Shown here piece after piece: positions 34,152 to 44,981 of a stretch of DNA of 64,000 nucleotides. This DNA comes from Thuidium tamariscinum (lineage: Eukaryota > Streptophyta > Bryopsida > Hypnales > Thuidiaceae), in contig OX344754.2 of assembly GCA_947034885.2 (NCBI GenBank), positions 19,672,501 through 19,736,500 on the forward strand. The letters are read 5' to 3'. The notes below the pieces were generated by a model that was not told where the DNA came from, made no database searches, and saw only the letters and a program-made list of their open reading frames with translations. The translations under genes and the position numbers were made by a program. The first letter of the stretch is position 1. Each line of letters opens with the position of its first letter.

Positions 34152-37100
34152 TTTCGTAAGTTTGTGAAACACACAATATTCTACTGATTTTCACTTTTTC
34201 AGAGTTGATACCTAATCATAGCACTAGATGTATTCTCTTTAAATGGTCACCCTTGAAGTTCTCTACAAAATGCTTCATCTTTCATTTAGTTGCCTCAAAA
34301 ATCCTTTTTTTTAACTTCCTTCAAAGGATCATTGCAAGAAACATTTTTTTTTTGTGTTCCCTAGGCCTTGGATAGGTGGTTTTTGCTCATAAATGTTGCA
34401 TTGTATGTTCATTTTCTATGAAATTTGAAATGAAGATACATGTGGTAGTTATAGACATTGGGTACTTTTTTCATTTAAAAAAAATTAGTTTACTAATTTT
34501 AAACTACCTCCAATTGGATGTCTACCTTGGCCATTTTGAGGGGTTTTAGTGCTATTTCCAACTCAAAAATGTAAGTTTGAAGATGAGAATTGGGATAAAA
34601 AGAATTCTATTATAATTACACAAGCTTGTAAAGAGATTTTCTAAAAATAATTAAATATCTATCTCTAGACGAGTCATTGTAAGAAACACTAGTCCTATTT
34701 GTTATCACAATGGGAGTGACTTTCTTCTCTTGTAGTATAACTTTTGAATCCAAAAAGCTTTGACCTTGAAATTTTTATTAGAAACAACTAACTTCATGAT
34801 AAAGGATTCCATATGATTGTAAGAAACACTTTTACTATTTGTTGCATTTTCAACAATATCCATGATTTTTTTCTAGAGTACTTTAAAATTAAGAACTAAT
34901 TTAAAAAAAATTAATATCATTAATGTATATACATTAGATGAAGTTTTTCACCAAAAGAAATGGATGGAAAAATTCTTTAAGTAGGAGAACTTGAAAAGTG
35001 CCAAATCTCATGAAAATAAGTACTTTGATTCAAAAATTAATTAAAAATAATATAGATAAGTAAATACAAAAAATAAAAACTAGTCATTTGTAAAAACTTT
35101 ATAAATATTGTCAATCATAAAAAAAACATGAAAATAATATTAAATATGTTTCAAAATGCAACAAGAAAGAAGTTCACTTTGTGGACTTCCACAACATGTG
35201 GAATTAACTATTTTTAAAATTCCTTCAATGGAAAGTTGTATTTCTATAGTTGAAAGCATTCTACAAAATTTCACAATGTAATTTCTTAAACAAAGTACTC
35301 AATAGTAGGGTCAAATCACACTCTAATGTACCACAAAAGGGGTCAGACACACCAAAATCTGCAATGTAGCTTCTTTCAATCTATTGTTTTCTAATGCTAA
35401 TCTATTAATTTTAGATAATTTAGTCCTTTTTGATTAGATCTTCAAGTCATGTTAAGACTAATAGTATTTTATTCATAAAAAAAAGAAAAGTTCTTTACTA
35501 AAAATCCAATTGTACTTGAATTGTCAATGTGTCAGTTTTTTAAATGGACAAAAAGGAGTCTAATTTCTAATGAATTATAATGTGATTGAATCCAAAAAAA
35601 TTATATATGTATACATTCATATGATAGAGTAGAAAAGGACATTTTTGACACATATTGATTGTATTTTTATTTTCTAAAATATTCAGAAGTAAGAATTTTT
35701 GAACGCTTTTTTCAATACATAAAATAATCCAAATGATGATTATATCAAAACAAAAAGTGTATATATTATTGACATCTAGGTCTCTATATTATTATTTTTT
35801 GAAATTAAATGTTGAATTTTGTTTTTAGAACAAATTTATACTTTGTCAATAATCAATTAATTGATTAAAAAATTATACTATTTTTAGTTTAAGAATCATT
35901 TTCATAAAATCTTTTTTTATAATTATATACTTGATAAGAATAAAAAAATTTGATAAAAAGTCCTGCTTAAGTGCTATATTGTAAAATAATTCCTAAATTT
36001 AGCTTGATTTACATCTATTTAAGGATTTTTTTCATGAATTTTTTTTTCAAAATCATCAAAAATATCCATTGCAATACTACCCATCTATTATTTTCTTTTT
36101 AAAATGACAACATCAAAGTAATTCAAAGCTTTGAAACTTAAAAAAAGGATTCTAGTCATGTCCTAGTAAAGTAATGCCTTTGGTACCTTTCAGTGTGGTT
36201 TGACCCAGTACTAAAAACCTCTAAATTGGCAAGTGTAACATACATTTTGGGCCTATTTTTGGATAGTAAACTATTTTTGAAAATTAACAAAAAATCAAGG
36301 ATGTTGCATTATAGTCATCTATACTTTTTCTATAAATCTTAAGTCATTTGGAGTTAAAACACAAAAATTATGGCCAAAAAACAAACCAATACATGTCATG
36401 TGACAAAAAATAGGACAAGTGTTTCTTGCAATCACCCTAAAGAACACTATAGTCCTCCACTCCTAAGTACTACTACATAGACATAGTAGTGCATAGTACT
36501 TCTGCATCCGACTTTTATCCCACATTCGTCAACTAGGGTTGATAAGACGCCTGCATATCCGACATCAGCATTTGCAACCTTGTAAGTGACATAGTTGTCA
36601 CCATGCCTCAGATTTTTTGCAAATTGCTCATTTCTAGAGTTATTATAGTTAAAAAAAACTACTAAAAAAAGTGTTTGTAGAAGGATTGAGAGAATTTCCT
36701 ATGTATACAGGGAATTAGTTAAAATTGTCCAGGAATGCTTTAAGAACTCCTTAGGACAGGGTTTTAAAGTTTATTTTAGTGTTAAGTCATGGTTGCAACG
36801 GTATACATTTCCAGAGAGTTTTATGCATCTATATAGGAGTATCTTAGAAACTGAATGAATAGTTGTAAATTAGTTCAAGAATGAAAAGATACATTTATCT
36901 AGTTAGTTTAGAAATTCCAAAACATTTGAAAAGAACTTGTTTCTAAAAATTCAAGCTTTATGATCATTACTAAGTTATTTGAAATTTGAAGTTAAGAACA
37001 ATGTTATTAACAAACTATCCTATAAAATCCCTTCAAACTCATAATGAGTTTAATTCCTTAAACTCTAAAATCCTAAAGTTTCCTCATGGAAAAGTGGTTT

Positions 37101-37189
37101 TTTGGCATGATTCCTTGAATTTCTTTAATCTTAATATAAAAAACAAACAAAACACTAGCTTTGTGGGGATATATGTTTGAAGTAAATTT
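34152..37189. other. AT-rich intergenic DNA
   Basis: No gene is seen in 3 kb. A motif close to ATTGYAAGAAACACT occurs near 34330, 34675 and 34820 and inverted near 36412, which could mark the ends of an old element. Ordinary AT-rich repeat DNA otherwise. Confidence 0.4.
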
Positions 37190-37560
37190 TCAAGAATTTG
37201 CTTCTCATAAAATATATTCTTGTCTACATAGAGGGTTTTTGATTCATTACATTTGGATTAGTGATGTGAAAGTTATGAAACTTCTTGTTTTCTAGGCAAG
37301 CATTGCATCTTCTTGACAAACATATTGGATTTGTTTTTGAACATGAATTTTACAATTCCAAAAAAATTCTACAAGATACAATTTGTATGTTGGAAGACTG
37401 TCACCATTGGGATTTATTTAGTGGTTTTCAATTCTATTTTAGAGCTATCAATGATTTAGATTTTCTTCAATCTTACTACCTCTACTAAATAATTTTTTAA
37501 GAACGAAAAAACAATTTTAACAAAGAATCTGTAGTTGCAACTAAATTCTTCAACATTTGA
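37190..37560 (+). repeat. AT-rich dispersed repeat copy
   Basis: Shared phrases with 43800-44100 and 57500-57780 include ttggattagtgatgtgaaagt and the cttgttttctaggcaa segment. It ends about 60 bp before a CAGGG terminus. Confidence 0.6.
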
Positions 37561-37619
37561 GTTATTTGTAAAGTCCCCCCTACTTTGAGCATCACTTTTT
37601 TTGAAGTTGAGAAGGCAAC

Positions 37620-37700
37620 CAGGGTTGACGAATCGGTACGTCCAGGCCAAAATTACGTCCAAAATCCGGACGTCCGGACGTCCGGACTTAGTGGACGTAG
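37620..37700 (+). repeat. hAT-like element terminus (CAGGGTTGACG)
   Basis: CAGGGTTGACGAATCGGTAC opens this block, followed by GTCCGGACGTCCGGAC. The order CAGGG, TGACG, GTACGTCCA and GGACGTCCGGACGTCC parallels the inverted ends at 2338 and 60102. The 8 bp outside are aaggcaac; a matching copy at the other end was not found. Confidence 0.6.
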
Positions 37701-37930
37701 TGGACGTTGTCCTCGGCGACCGGCGGACGGAGAAGCGAACGAAACTGCGGATGGGCAGACGGGCGGTCGGCCTGCGGACGGGCGGACCAAAGTGCGGACG
37801 GGCAGACGGGCGGTCGGCCAGCGGACGGGCGGACCAAAGTGCGGACGCGCGGACGGCACTGCGGACGGGTAGACGAGCGGTCGGCCAGCGGACGGGTGGA
37901 CGGCACTGCGGACGGGAGGACGGATGAGTG
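37700..37930. repeat. CGGACGG array
   Basis: Motifs read CGGACGG on the plus strand in units such as gcggacgggcggaccaaagt, repeated with small changes. All frames are open on both strands, an artefact of the unit. Confidence 0.85.
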
Positions 37931-38658
37931 GGCGGTCGACAACTTGTATTTCTGGATTTAGGGTTTTCAAATAACATGTAAGGTAGATGGCTTGAAAAGC
38001 GACCCTTTAAGGGCTGTTCGGTTTAGAGTGGGTTTAGGGTTCCCAAAAATATTTCCCCTTATTTTTCATTTCAAGAACCATTGATGCGAAATCTAAACCA
38101 AATGGTTTCATATATTTCCAATCATTTATAAATTACTTATGTTTTCAAAGAATTCTAGCATAGGTATGTATTTGTGATTCTAGGTCTTGCAAGTTGCAAA
38201 ACCCACACAAGTGTAGTGTGGAAGAAACCATTGCCTGACCAAAAACAAGCAATGAAGCGCTCAAAAAGTAATACTTCAGATTCCTAAATGTGACCTTTAC
38301 TAAAATTAAGCCCTAAAACCAACATTGTCTTCATATACTTTTAAGTCCAATTGAAAGTGCTATAACTTTTGTACCCAATTTCCAAATTCAACAAAACTTG
38401 TCGGAAAATTTGCACACTCTCTTCTAGTTTGTGTGATAAAAATTTTAGAACAATCTAAGTTACACTGATTACTTGGGAGTCAATCAAAGTTCACAAGTTC
38501 AATTTGAATTCACCAAACTGCATTGAGATGGCTTCAACTTCAGTGGCCTGTATCTTTTTCATCAAATGTTAGTTTTCCAAAAAATGTGTTGGGTTATGTT
38601 TTCCTTGAAGCCTAATTATTGTTGTAAATTTTTTTTATTTTTTTATTTTTTTAAACAA
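37931..38658. other. AT-rich interval between array and SRA pseudogene
   Basis: It includes a CCTTTAAGGGCTG motif also seen in the dispersed AT-rich repeat (for example near 44395, 61170 and 62872). No gene. Confidence 0.45.
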
Positions 38659-39527
38659 ATGGAATTCCATTGCAAAACACAGAGTACAAAGCAGCCAAGC
38701 CAAGCCAAGCCAGTTCAATCCATTGCTTCAGTCTGTCTAGCCTTGTTCCATATAGATGGCGACGGTCCTATTGCCACGCGAGATTTTCCTGAGGGTTGTG
38801 TGAGATTGCCGAGGAAAGTCACGAAGAACCCCACAAGGCCACAACTAGCGGGAACTGTAGAGGAAGAGGCAATTTCAGACCCTAATGGAGCGGGAGCTTA
38901 TGAGGTAGATGGAGAACTACCAAGAGATTTTGACCAGGTCAGTGTCAGGGATCAATTTTTGCAGCAGCGTGCTCTGTACTCCCGGATCTTACAACATTAT
39001 CAAAAACTCAAGACGAGGGGTCAGTTGCTTGGTAATCGGCCTGACTTGTAGGCAATGAAGCAGATGAATGAAGAAGGAAAATCTAATGAGTTTCAAAAGT
39101 TTGGTCATGTTCCCGGAATCGTAGTCAATGATCAATTTGAATTTTGGTCAGAAATGTTTGCCATTGGGTTGCACCGGCAAGTGCAAGGAGGGATTGCATG
39201 GGTTGAACTGTTGAAGATCGAGGGGAGAAGGTGGCTTGCAGCGTGGTGATCTCAAGTGGTTACCGAGATGATGATGACCATGGGGAGACAGTCAAATACA
39301 CTAGCGAGGGTGGAAACGATTACAAAGGTGACAAGCGGTTTTAAGGGGATCCAAAGCCCAAGAAAGGGAACAAAGCGCTTATTAACTCCTACAAACGTGG
39401 GGAAGTTGTTTGTTTGATTAGGGGCCATGATGTGGACGCTGGATGGAACAAAATGTATTCCTATGATGGATTGTACAAGGTGAAGCGTTACAACCTTGAG
39501 GTGGCACGAGATGGTCACAAGGTGTAA
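38659..39527 (+). pseudogene. SRA (YDG) domain protein fragment, SUVH-like, broken
   Basis: The first frame has LPRDFDQVSVRDQFLQQRAL then GNRPDL. After an in-frame TAG at 39049 it continues with FGHVPGIVVNDQFEFWSEM and IGLHRQVQGGI. A one-base loss near 39249 shifts to ISSGYRDDDDHGETVKYTSEG. A TAA follows near 39349, then KGNKALINSYKRG, VCLIRGHD and YDGLYKVKRYN, stopping at 39527. The GHVPGI, GLHRQ.QGGI, SGGY-like, GNxALxNS, VIRG and YDGLY blocks are the SRA domain, which in plant SUVH proteins reads methylated cytosine. The preceding NRPDL segment matches the SUVH linker. No pre-SET or SET domain follows, so it is a captured partial gene. It reads away from the array at 37.7 kb. Confidence 0.75.
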
Positions 39528-39725
39528 ACATTGTCACAATTTAATTTTTGTTCATTATTTTTAAATACCATGAAACCAAGAAATCAAAAATCAATAAATC
39601 ATAGTGACGTTTCTAATATGCGCATGAAAACTTGTATTACTTTCAAAGGTTCAAACAAACCATTTCCATTACAAGCTCCATGTACCATGAATATCTAAAC
39701 ACCTAAGTCTACATTCCTTGAATTT

Positions 39726-40699
39726 CTAAGGCTTGTAATCAACGTCTCCTCTCACCTCAGCTCCACTACTATGACCTCTTGAATCCCATTCCGAGTCTTC
39801 TTCATTACTTGTGCTATCCATACTATCGGTTGAAGACTGTAGAGCTCGCTCTTTTCTTCCGGATACTTGCTTTGATGCAAGCGATCTCTTGCGTCTACCC
39901 TTCTTTTTTTCTTTCACCATGTCTCTACCTCCTAGTGTAGACTTCCCAATCCCTTGTTCAAGACCATTAACCGGTTTCACTTTGCTTTGTGAGAAAGGTT
40001 CACATACATCAAGGGGGGTTCGACCTAGACTTTGCCGCTTCGATGGTGATTTTGAAAAGGCCTCCAGTATTCTTTTAGTTCTAGCTTTCTTGGACTCTTT
40101 CATTGCTGGTTGTCTTGCTTTTGATCCGCTTGGAATGATGATCTCATTTGCGCCAAAAGAGAGTGATCGATCCGATGACTTCACCCAAGGTCGACCAAAC
40201 ATAGACTCCAATGTCTCATACTCTCATCTTCTTCTGGATCCTTATTTCCGTTGCGTAAACTACCGAGACCACCTAAACTTGCATTGCTGTTTTTGAATAG
40301 TATGCGTGGAGGACCGCTACGTGGGGGTAGGGTTGGATCTCGTACGAGGGGCTTCTTGCCTTTGCCAACATCAAATGACATGGGGCTCCCAGACTCCATC
40401 ATACCTGCATCTACATATGTTGCTACTCCCCGTGCTTTACCTTTCTCGGTACTTGCAAGACAACTTTTCTTACACGCCAATACTTCAACGAATGCAACAC
40501 TTGTATCACCAACATTTTTGTCCACCTTCACTCCACTGTCTCCCAAGTCGTTCTGTTTTCCAAGTTCTTCTGCTTCGACCCCTACTGGCGATGGACATTT
40601 AGAAATTGGAATCAATTCATCCGGGGTCGAAGTCCCACCGATGTTCATCGTTGCCCCATTTCTCTCTTCCATTGCCACATTAGTGTCCCGGCTATGTGC
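39726..40699 (-). pseudogene. C-terminal extension of the hAT ORF, frameshifted
   Basis: The frame of the transposase continues past its TGA at 40700 for about 165 codons (40678-40181), then the reading moves to another frame for 161 codons (40211-39726). Near 40225 the sequence gatgagagtatgag, read without one AG, restores DEYETLESMFGRPW, so a 2-bp slippage explains the shift. The first part is Ser/Gly-rich; the second is basic (KESKKARTKR, KEKKKGRRKR) with an acidic end, as in nuclear proteins. It could be a second protein of the element, not a true extension. Confidence 0.5.
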
Positions 40700-43003
40700 T
40701 CAAACATTCTCACTACTCAATACTGTAGTTCCATCCACAAATTTAGCTTCTGATGGGACACCCTCATCATAGTCGTAATTCTCCTCGTCCTCTTCAAAAT
40801 TGAAGACATCCAATGGATTGTCTTGAAAGTCTTCATCATTATGATGAGGGTTTTGGGATGGTTCATCAACCAAACTAGTCACATTGTATTCCGCATCATA
40901 TTCATCATCAAATAGGGGATCTCTCTCTTCACCATCGCCATGATCTTCACCACCTTCATCCTCTGACATGGACTCTTCCATATCCACACTCTCGAATTGC
41001 TCTTCGTACCACTTCTTCTCATCATTTTCTTGAGATGCGGAAAGCACTTTAGTATTGGTGTACACATACACCAAATCTTGTGCTCTCTGTGGCGTCAACT
41101 TGTTTCGAGATTTGTTGTGAACAAATGAATAGCTACTCCAATTTCGTTCACACGAAGAGGAAGATACCGGTTGGGCCAAAATACGCTTGGCAATTGGAGC
41201 AATGAACTTCCCGCACGCGCCCTCAAAATCCCACCAAGCATGTGCTGACAATTGTTGTTCGTTGGGGTCCAACATTTTGTGGAAAGGGGGTTCCCTATGT
41301 CGAAAGGCTACAAATTCCTTCACAACAGCGGCATACTGTTCTGTGGTACATACTTTCGTTAAAACACGCTTGCATGCATCCATTGCATCTTGATCATCAG
41401 CAAGCTCTTTGTCGTGAAGAAGATAGGGATTCAACAAAGCCCCTGCATAATGTAGATCTGTCTCTACCATCGCTCGCCGTTCATGAAAGGCTTCTTGTAG
41501 ATGGATGGCTAAATCCAAGGACAAACTAAAAGGTGCTTCGTCCAACGACAAAACGTGCTTCTGTATTTTCTTCATGATATGTAGCACCTTCCCCATACAT
41601 GGCCTTTTTGCATCCAAATCGCGTAGACCATGTACCACCGGAGCCGATAAATCCTTGAAATTTTGACAACGCCGCCAAAAATGCTCGTTCAAAATGATGT
41701 CCTTCACCCTTCGGCTCACATTGCGAGGATGAGTATTCCGCCCCAATGTTTTCACGTATTGTTCCCACTGTGGGTTCGTCACCGTTTGCTGTAACTTCCC
41801 CTTCCCCTTCAACATACGGTCCACCATGTTGTAATTGGAAGCAAACCGAGTTTCCACCGCCATCAACAACATGCAGTCCGGCGAGTACCTTCGAAATATT
41901 GCAAGAGGCATGTGCCTCTTTTTGAAGAATTTCACTACGTTACGAGCATTGCCCACGACCTCCTCAATCCACCGTTCGTTGCCCCAATCTTTCAATAACA
42001 AATTCAGGGCATGGACCACGCAACCCTGGTAAAATATATGAGGGTACTTCGGAGATATCAAGTTGAATGCGGCTTCATTCACAGGCGCATTATCTGCGCT
42101 TATTTGTACTATTTTGTGAGGACCCACTTCTTCTATGAATTTTTCCAATATAGAGGCTAAATAGGCGGCATTCTTTTCTTTTCCTGTTGTATCCTCCGAT
42201 CCTAGGAATTGCTCGCCCACAGAAGACACGAGCATTGCATTTACCAAAGGACGATTTGCCGCCGAAGTCCACCCATCAATAGACAATGTTGCTCCAAACT
42301 TCCTGATGCTGTCTTCTGTTCGCTTCTTCATATTCACTTTAATGTCTGCCTTCGCTTGATCAAGCAACTTATGTCGTAATTCATGGTATGACGGTGGGGT
42401 ATAGGGTTTGTGAAACTCAGCCGTTTTCTTCACCGCTTCTTTAAATGCTGCATTCCGTGCCACCGAAAATGGTATGTTCGCAGCATAAAAAAAATTAGCC
42501 CACACTGCATGCAATTTCCGTCTACTCGCTTCTTCGAAGCCATCTCCTATCCGCCGCTGCACCAAAGGCCTACTAGTTGATCCTACCCCTGTGTCTCCTT
42601 CATCTGATGCTTGAGTACTGGCAAGTGCTCCAGAAGACACGCGGTTTAGGGTCTCTTTTGGTATTGTACAAGAATCTTCTGGTGTAAGACGTATTGGCGA
42701 TGTCGAAGGTCTCTCATTTCCTGCATCATTTTCAACCGTGGCCTCCAATGTCCCGTTTCCACCCAAATTCTCGTTTTCACCTCTTCGTGGGATTATCCCC
42801 TTGCATTGACGAAATAGCTTCTGAACTTGGGATGTGAGTCGTGGACATAGACTGATTCCTCGATCACGAGACCCCGATGCACCTTCATAACCAAGATGGC
42901 TAAACATACGGCATGTTTTTTTGGCAAACACTAGGTTGCAGGCTTTGCATTGTACCTTCCCAACTGAAGGGGCGCCATACCAAGAAGACCAATCCTTGCT
43001 CAT
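40700..43003 (-). CDS. hAT superfamily transposase, 767 aa
   Basis: The start is the ATG at 43003 (MSKDWSSWYG); upstream in-frame codons use no ATG context. An N-terminal BED-like finger shows VQCKACNLVF then a His. The DUF659/RNase-H part has LSIDGWTSAANRPLVNA (first Asp about residue 243) and QISADNAPVNEAAFNL (second Asp about 304), with a CVVHALNLLLKDWG block. The C-terminal dimerisation region has PVSSSSCERNWSSYSFVHNK, whose Glu is the usual third catalytic residue, and NKLTPQRAQDLVYVYTN. It would cut and paste hAT DNA, with dimerisation at the C-terminus. A CGGACGG array lies about 300 bp upstream. The ORF itself is uninterrupted, so it may still encode protein, but downstream sequence in the same frame is broken. 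Confidence 0.85.
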   Translation of the reverse strand: MSKDWSSWYGAPSVGKVQCKACNLVFAKKTCRMFSHLGYEGASGSRDRGISLCPRLTSQVQKLFRQCKGIIPRRGENENLGGNGTLEATVENDAGNERPSTSPIRLTPEDSCTIPKETLNRVSSGALASTQASDEGDTGVGSTSRPLVQRRIGDGFEEASRRKLHAVWANFFYAANIPFSVARNAAFKEAVKKTAEFHKPYTPPSYHELRHKLLDQAKADIKVNMKKRTEDSIRKFGATLSIDGWTSAANRPLVNAMLVSSVGEQFLGSEDTTGKEKNAAYLASILEKFIEEVGPHKIVQISADNAPVNEAAFNLISPKYPHIFYQGCVVHALNLLLKDWGNERWIEEVVGNARNVVKFFKKRHMPLAIFRRYSPDCMLLMAVETRFASNYNMVDRMLKGKGKLQQTVTNPQWEQYVKTLGRNTHPRNVSRRVKDIILNEHFWRRCQNFKDLSAPVVHGLRDLDAKRPCMGKVLHIMKKIQKHVLSLDEAPFSLSLDLAIHLQEAFHERRAMVETDLHYAGALLNPYLLHDKELADDQDAMDACKRVLTKVCTTEQYAAVVKEFVAFRHREPPFHKMLDPNEQQLSAHAWWDFEGACGKFIAPIAKRILAQPVSSSSCERNWSSYSFVHNKSRNKLTPQRAQDLVYVYTNTKVLSASQENDEKKWYEEQFESVDMEESMSEDEGGEDHGDGEERDPLFDDEYDAEYNVTSLVDEPSQNPHHNDEDFQDNPLDVFNFEEDEENYDYDEGVPSEAKFVDGTTVLSSENV

Positions 43004-43304
43004 AATGATGAATTTTAAGTGCGTCTTTGGAACTTCAAATTCCGAGTGTAACCACAAAAAGGGTGAAGATCTCCGCAGGAATAAAAATCGTCAATAAAGT
43101 AACCGATATAGTTTGAAAGAAGCCTTGGAAACCAAAGCCCCCCTGACCACTGAACTATGCATTACCAAGCAAGGGACACAACCGAAATTGCAGCGCCTAG
43201 CCCTTGGAAATCTTAGCGTTCAGCTTTACAGGAGTGCTTGCGAATGACAATTTCTGGAAACTTATACTCCTTAGTTTTAAGGTTGCTCTTCGTGACCGTT
43301 GCAA

Positions 43305-43510
43305 CGGACGGGAGACAATCCCGATTGACACTGCGGACCGAACTGCGGACGGCCCGATAGGGTACTCCGATCGGCGGACGGCGAGCGGTCGCGGACGGAC
43401 CCCCCTCGGATGCCCACCAAGAGGCGGACGGGTCTAGCGGATAGCCACCACGAGGCGGACGGCCCCCGATCGGACGGCCCCACGAGGCGGACGGCCTACA
43501 TCGGACGGCC
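43305..43510. repeat. CGGACGG array upstream of hAT transposase
   Basis: Units include ggcggacgg and cgatcggacggcc with an internal cacgaggcggacgg repeat. The array is about 300 bp from the transposase ATG. No CAGGG terminus is evident beyond it. Confidence 0.85.
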
Positions 43511-43559
43511 TACATCCCAAAGGACCAAGAGTGCACTTGGGGGACTTCAAGAATTTGGG

Positions 43560-44470
43560 CAGTTACTTGTCACTTCAATTTTGAACGAATTCGCTAGAAA
43601 TTTTCACATAACTCAGATAGAAAACTTGATTAGCTCTGTGGGAATATTATTCTTTTCCAATTGGTGACCGTGAGCAAAAGTTATGCCATCTTCAATATCA
43701 TTTTCATGTCGCCGGGAAGAAAAAAATCATCAAAAACTTCAGAATTAAAAAAATAATTTTTTTTTCTAATTGATTTTATTTTTGTCTACAAGACTACAAG
43801 TGAAGCTTTGATTCATTCCATTTGGATTAGTGATGTGAAAGTCATGAACAATCTTGTTTTTTAGACAATGTAAGCATGTTTTAAAAAAAAAAAATTTAGG
43901 ATTCACTTGTGAATGCAATTTCCACAATTTTCAATAAAAAATTGTTGGGCAAGGTTGTTTTTGCTTGCCAAAACAATTTCACCATTCAGATTATAGTGTT
44001 TCAATTCAATGTATGAGATCTTTGCAATTTACTTTCTCTTTCAATCTTGGACCTACATGTACTTGACAATTTTTTAAAGAATGAAAAAACACACTTTTGT
44101 TGCTGAATTTGTTTTCCTGAGCTGTTACCTCAATTTCTCAATAGAAAAAAGTTTAAATTCAAGGTCTGTAGTGCAAAAAAATTACAGAAATGGAGGACAA
44201 AGTCATTTGCATTTGCAAACTCAAGTTCAAAAAAACATTGTTTTCCAACTTTGAATGCTCATATTAGGGTCAAACTTCATGAAATTTCCACCACATTGGA
44301 TACAACTTGTGTGAAAATCTGAAAGAAAAACCCAAAAAAAAACCCATTCATAATGAGTTGTTCGATATTCCTATGTTCCAAAAAACCCAGTTGGGTCTTT
44401 AAGGGCTTTCAATTATACTTAAATTGTTATTACAAATTTACAACTGGACTTCAAACATCTTAAACTTTGT
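43560..44470 (+). repeat. AT-rich dispersed repeat copy
   Basis: It shares ttttccaactttgaatgctc and tggattagtgatgtgaaagt with the copies at 1 and 57300. It abuts the array at 43510 and lies 3' of the RING ORF. Confidence 0.65.
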
Positions 44471-44981
44471 TTTAGAGACAACAAATCACAAAAGACTTTC
44501 TTGTAGACTAAATTGAACTTGGTTTCTTTAAACTCTTCAAGATCATGGTAATTTCAAAAGCATTTGGAAAAAAATATGGAATGATCAAAAATGAATTTAT
44601 GAAGTTCTACAGTGAACATAGTAATTTTATTTTTTTTCCTGCATGGCTCCTACCTTCATTCACATATCCCATTCTCTTCTAGAATTAAAATTAGCCTTTT
44701 GCATCATCAAACAAAAACATCTTCATATATGATCAATTGATCATATGATGGTACATGTCAGACTTCAACTAAAATAAAACTCTTGAATATATATACACAT
44801 TTGCAACTCTGTATTTTACACTTATTTTTGTATTGATAAAAAAAATACAAACCGGACTATAGCTACTATGAATGATTTGCAATGAATCTCCAAAAGATTC
44901 AAAGTTAAAACAAGTCCTCCGTAATATAATATCTAACAGCTAATAAAAGATCCACTTCTACTAAATCTTTTCACGAATACC
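44471..44981. other. AT-rich 3' flank of the RING ORF
   Basis: No gene is seen; simple AT-rich sequence. Confidence 0.4.

Noticed and set aside
43501..43530. Degenerate terminus after the 43.3 kb array (cctacatcccaaagg)
   Set aside because: It lacks the CCCTG end and no homology break could be shown.
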